Shown here in pieces: positions 61,610-64,000 of a stretch of DNA of 64,000 bases (positions are counted from its first letter, which is position 1; each line of letters opens with the position of its first letter). This DNA comes from Branchiostoma floridae (lineage: Eukaryota; Chordata; Leptocardii; Amphioxiformes; Branchiostomatidae). The notes under the pieces are model-generated. The model was not told the DNA's origin. It saw only the letters and a list, made by a program, of their open reading frames with translations, and made no database searches. The DNA lies in the NCBI RefSeq assembly GCF_000003815.2, contig NC_049983.1:27609305-27673304 (forward strand), written 5' to 3'. A program made the position numbers and the translations under genes.

Positions 61610-62420
61610 CGGGTTACATGTTCCTGCTGCATATGTTATACCGGGGTGTTGGATAAGCGCATTTGAGATTTAGAGGAAGTAAGAAATGTGTCGTCGGTTT
61701 CGAAGCACGAAAGGTGGCGATATCTGGGACCAACACCTGGTGAACAACATACCACACACAGATTGTGAAATCTTTTAAGGGCAGTCTACACGTATGCAAT
61801 ATAGTGGCTGCGCTTCCTTTCAAAGCATGGACAGCCAGTACATGCGCTACTGTTTCAAATCTACGCACGCCAATGCCTCAGGTTTACCAGGCTTTGAAAC
61901 ACTTTGTTCTCGTATCTGCATTTACTTTATTTAGTTTCAAGTACAAATAAGAGCTTTGCTAGGTTGATCTGCTTCGATTTGATGTTATCAATGTACAGTT
62001 TTGAGTACAACTTTTTTTTCTACTTTCATTTGATTTATTCTCCTTGCTAACGCTAAACCTTCCAAGTACAAGGATGACAAAATGGTCCTGTTTCGTTTGG
62101 GCTAAACCAGGGCTGTCCCCAGGACTCATCTTGCTATTCTTGGACGGACGGGAATCTACTTGATGGGAGGGACAAAAATTTCACCCAATCTTTCTTATTC
62201 GTTTTTATCCCGTTTTCCTTTTTACAAGAGATGCCATCTGGTCAAAGCGTTAAAACCTATCACATTCATCATTCAAGTACAATCCAATCTCTGGATAAAA
62301 AACGAGATATACTTCGGGACGTTTCGACTGACAGCCATCATTTTCATACATTCCGTTTGTCACACAGCCTGCTTGAAAATCGTATGGCATCAAAATCGTA
62401 CGACGATCGCACGACTAGTA
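61610..62420. other. Intergenic; no gene recognised
   Basis: No supported exon. The stretch at 62220-62280 is related to 62725-62780 (CATCTGGTCAAAGCGTT in both). Confidence 0.4.
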
Positions 62421-62424
62421 CTTA

Positions 62425-62678
62425 TACCCCCCTCACATTAAGCGCGATTCGATCGGACGACGAGTCTGCGAGCTNNNNNNNNNNNNNNNNNNNNNNNNNN
62501 NNNNNNNNNNNNNNNNNNNNNNNNNNNNNNNNNNNNNNNNNNNNNNNNNNNNNNNNNNNNNNNNNNNNNNNNNNGGGAAATCTCCCATTTCTTCGTCGGC
62601 ATCAGGGTCATGCCTCCTCATAAAATAGAGCTCGCAGGCTCGTCGTCCGATCGAATCGCGCCTAATGTGAGGGGGGTA
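62425..62678. mobile_element. MITE with inverted repeats of about 50 bp and TA flanks
   Basis: Left arm about 62427-62474 and right arm about 62630-62676 are near-exact reverse complements (core CGATTCGATCGGACGACGAG). They end in CCCCCCTCACATTA and are flanked by TA (62425-62426, 62677-62678). A 100-N gap lies in the middle. Confidence 0.7.
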
Positions 62679-62739
62679 TTATGTGACCGCCCCCTTAGTC
62701 TTATCAATTCTTATTCCCTTTTCTTTCTTACACGAAATG

Positions 62740-63195
62740 TCATCTGGTCAAAGCGTTGAAAGCTCATGCATGCATTACAAACCCATCCTCCCCATGCAGG
62801 TCTAAGTGAAGGCGTGAGTTGAGATCTGTATCGTGGTTAATGAGGCGCGAAAGGTCACGGCCGGACATCACAACATCACGTTGGGAGAGGAGTGAGTGTT
62901 TGAGTGAATGAGTGAGTGAGTGAGTGAGTGAGTAAGTGAGTGAGTGAGTGACCTGAAGTGGGTAACTCTAGTACCTATGGAGCGGTTCAAAGAAAATGTA
63001 AGATGACCTCAGGGATGGATCGAGGGAGAGACAAAATTACAAAGAGTTACAACGAATGTCATCAGCAGGAGATGAAAGCTCATGCATTTATTCCCAAGCT
63101 TTCCAAACCTATCCTCCCCATGCAGGTCTAAGTGGAGGCAGATCTGTATCGTGGTTACTGAGGCACGAAAGGTCGCGGCAGGACCGGTCCAACAC
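62740..63195. repeat. Diverged duplication of about 130 bp
   Basis: GAAAGCTCATGCAT..CCATCCTCCCCATGCAGGTC..GATCTGTATCGTGGTTA at about 62758-62860 recurs at about 63074-63180. A (TGAG)n simple repeat lies between them (62897-62951). Confidence 0.65.
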
Positions 63196-63302
63196 CACGG
63201 CTCATTGCCTTTCAGGTCTACCTGACACCGGGAAATATCACTTAGGCTGGACTAACGCTGTGTTGGGGTTGACATCAATAGTGTCTTTGAATTTATGGAC
63301 TG

Positions 63303-63410
63303 TTGTCTGAAACGTCTGACCGTTTCCAAAATCATATCCAGTTCTTGAGTATTAAACGGCGCATGCTTTTTGGTGTATATATTACCTGGATGTCCAACCT
63401 ACATCGACGT
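63303..63410 (+). repeat. Second copy of the 59.6-kb dispersed repeat
   Basis: ACGTCTGACCGTTTCCAAAA, then ATATCCAGTT..CTTGAGTA and ACCTGGATGTCCAACC. The order is the same as at 59566-59665, with a small insertion after CTTGAGTA. Confidence 0.55.
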
Positions 63411-63754
63411 ATTGATTACATTTTTGTACGAAATTTATTTTGGATTTTCCACGTGCGTTGTGGTATTCTTTGTATTCTTATGTATGATGAGCTTTACCGC
63501 ATGTGGTTATCTTACATTTGCATTTATGACAAGAGGCTTTCCCCATACTCCCCAAGGAAAGGTTAGGCTCCAATGTGCTTTGTCGGGCTTTCAATTTTGT
63601 ACGGTGTTAATCTTTGTTCAGCAAGGCAAAAAAGAAACCTGTCCTCACCTCAAGACTGGAAAAAATAAAAAGGCAAGCAAACAAAAGCAAACTGAAAAGA
63701 CATCAAGAACAAGCCGGAGCTAAACTTTGTCTGGGAAATACCACCCCCTATCAA

Positions 63755-64000
63755 CCACACTCCCTTCAGTCCGAACAACAGTCGGAGCCTGACTTTCGCT
63801 TAGATAGTACCGCCCCCCCTCCCTCGCCCCCCCCCCTTCAGTCCGAATATCAGTCGGAGGGTAACTTTCGCTTGGAAAGTAACCCCCCTCTAAAGCCCCC
63901 CCTCTAAAGCCCCCCTCTAAAGCCCCCCTTCTAAAGCCCCCCTCTAAAGCCCCCCTTCTAAAGCCCCCCTCTAAAGCCCCCCTCTAAAGCCCCCCATTCT
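63755..64000. repeat. Two-unit repeat followed by a (CCCCCTCTAAAG)n array
   Basis: CCTTCAGTCCGAA..CAGTCGGAG..GACTTTCGCTT-type units occur at 63767 and 63836. From about 63880 to the window end the sequence is a C-rich array of 12-13 bp units (CCCCCCTCTAAAG with occasional extra T). Open frames over it (PPP-, KPP-rich) are not genes. Confidence 0.85.

Noticed and set aside
63614-63907. 97-codon frame ending in a proline-rich tail
   Set aside because: It runs through the two-unit repeat and C-rich array at the window end; no domain or splice evidence.

Overview
The window is eukaryotic and most likely from a lancelet (Branchiostoma, amphioxus). Genes are split by short GT-AG introns, repeats are dense and very diverse (non-LTR retrotransposons, tRNA-derived SINEs, TIR elements, minisatellites), and the gene content fits an invertebrate deuterostome: BRICHOS proteins, a furin-type convertase, EGF exon arrays and a DEATH/FN3 protein. 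The species is an inference. There are six N gaps, at 35300-35399, 38036-38135, 44144-44243, 48121-48322, 59131-59558 and 62475-62574; most lie in or beside repeats.

Layout. 1-3.1 kb: no gene found; a non-LTR 3' end. 3.2-24.2 kb: three tandem units, each carrying an intact six-exon minus-strand gene for a secreted BRICHOS protein with a seven-cysteine C-terminal tail, interleaved with duplicated reverse-transcriptase fragments. Unit 2 also holds a 2.58-kb TIR element with an 8-bp target duplication, CRE-motif arrays and a small spliced cargo gene. 24.2-28.3 kb: mostly non-coding, with a SINE. 28.4-33.8 kb: a 13-exon plus-strand furin/kexin-type proprotein convertase (626 aa) with a catalytic triad, a P domain and a hydrophobic C-terminal tail. 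35.1-38.0 kb: a mariner-like MITE, two unrecognised ORFs and a 38-bp minisatellite. 38.1-40.0 kb: a partial minus-strand gene of an uncharacterised family. 40.9-43.4 kb: two reverse-transcriptase relics. 44.2-45.3 kb: tandem calcium-binding EGF exons, one unit lacking its exon. 45.4-50.4 kb: TIR elements, two satellites, a perfect palindrome and another retrotransposon end. 52.4-57.7 kb: a plus-strand gene encoding DEATH - FN3 - FN3 - alpha/beta region - coiled coil. 57.8-64.0 kb: SINEs, a MITE and low-complexity arrays; no gene supported.

How the genes may work together (inference). BRICHOS proteins are made as precursors, and several are cut by furin-type convertases. Three BRICHOS genes with cysteine-rich tails lie about 5 kb from a convertase gene. 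In annelids, BRICHOS precursors release antimicrobial peptides from this position. The most interesting candidate is therefore a tandem family of BRICHOS-chaperoned cysteine-rich peptides whose tail exon has diverged while the rest of the gene stayed nearly identical. The DEATH/FN3/coiled-coil protein looks like a lineage-specific signalling adaptor. Exon joins were read by eye from splice motifs and open frames; no transcripts or searches were available.
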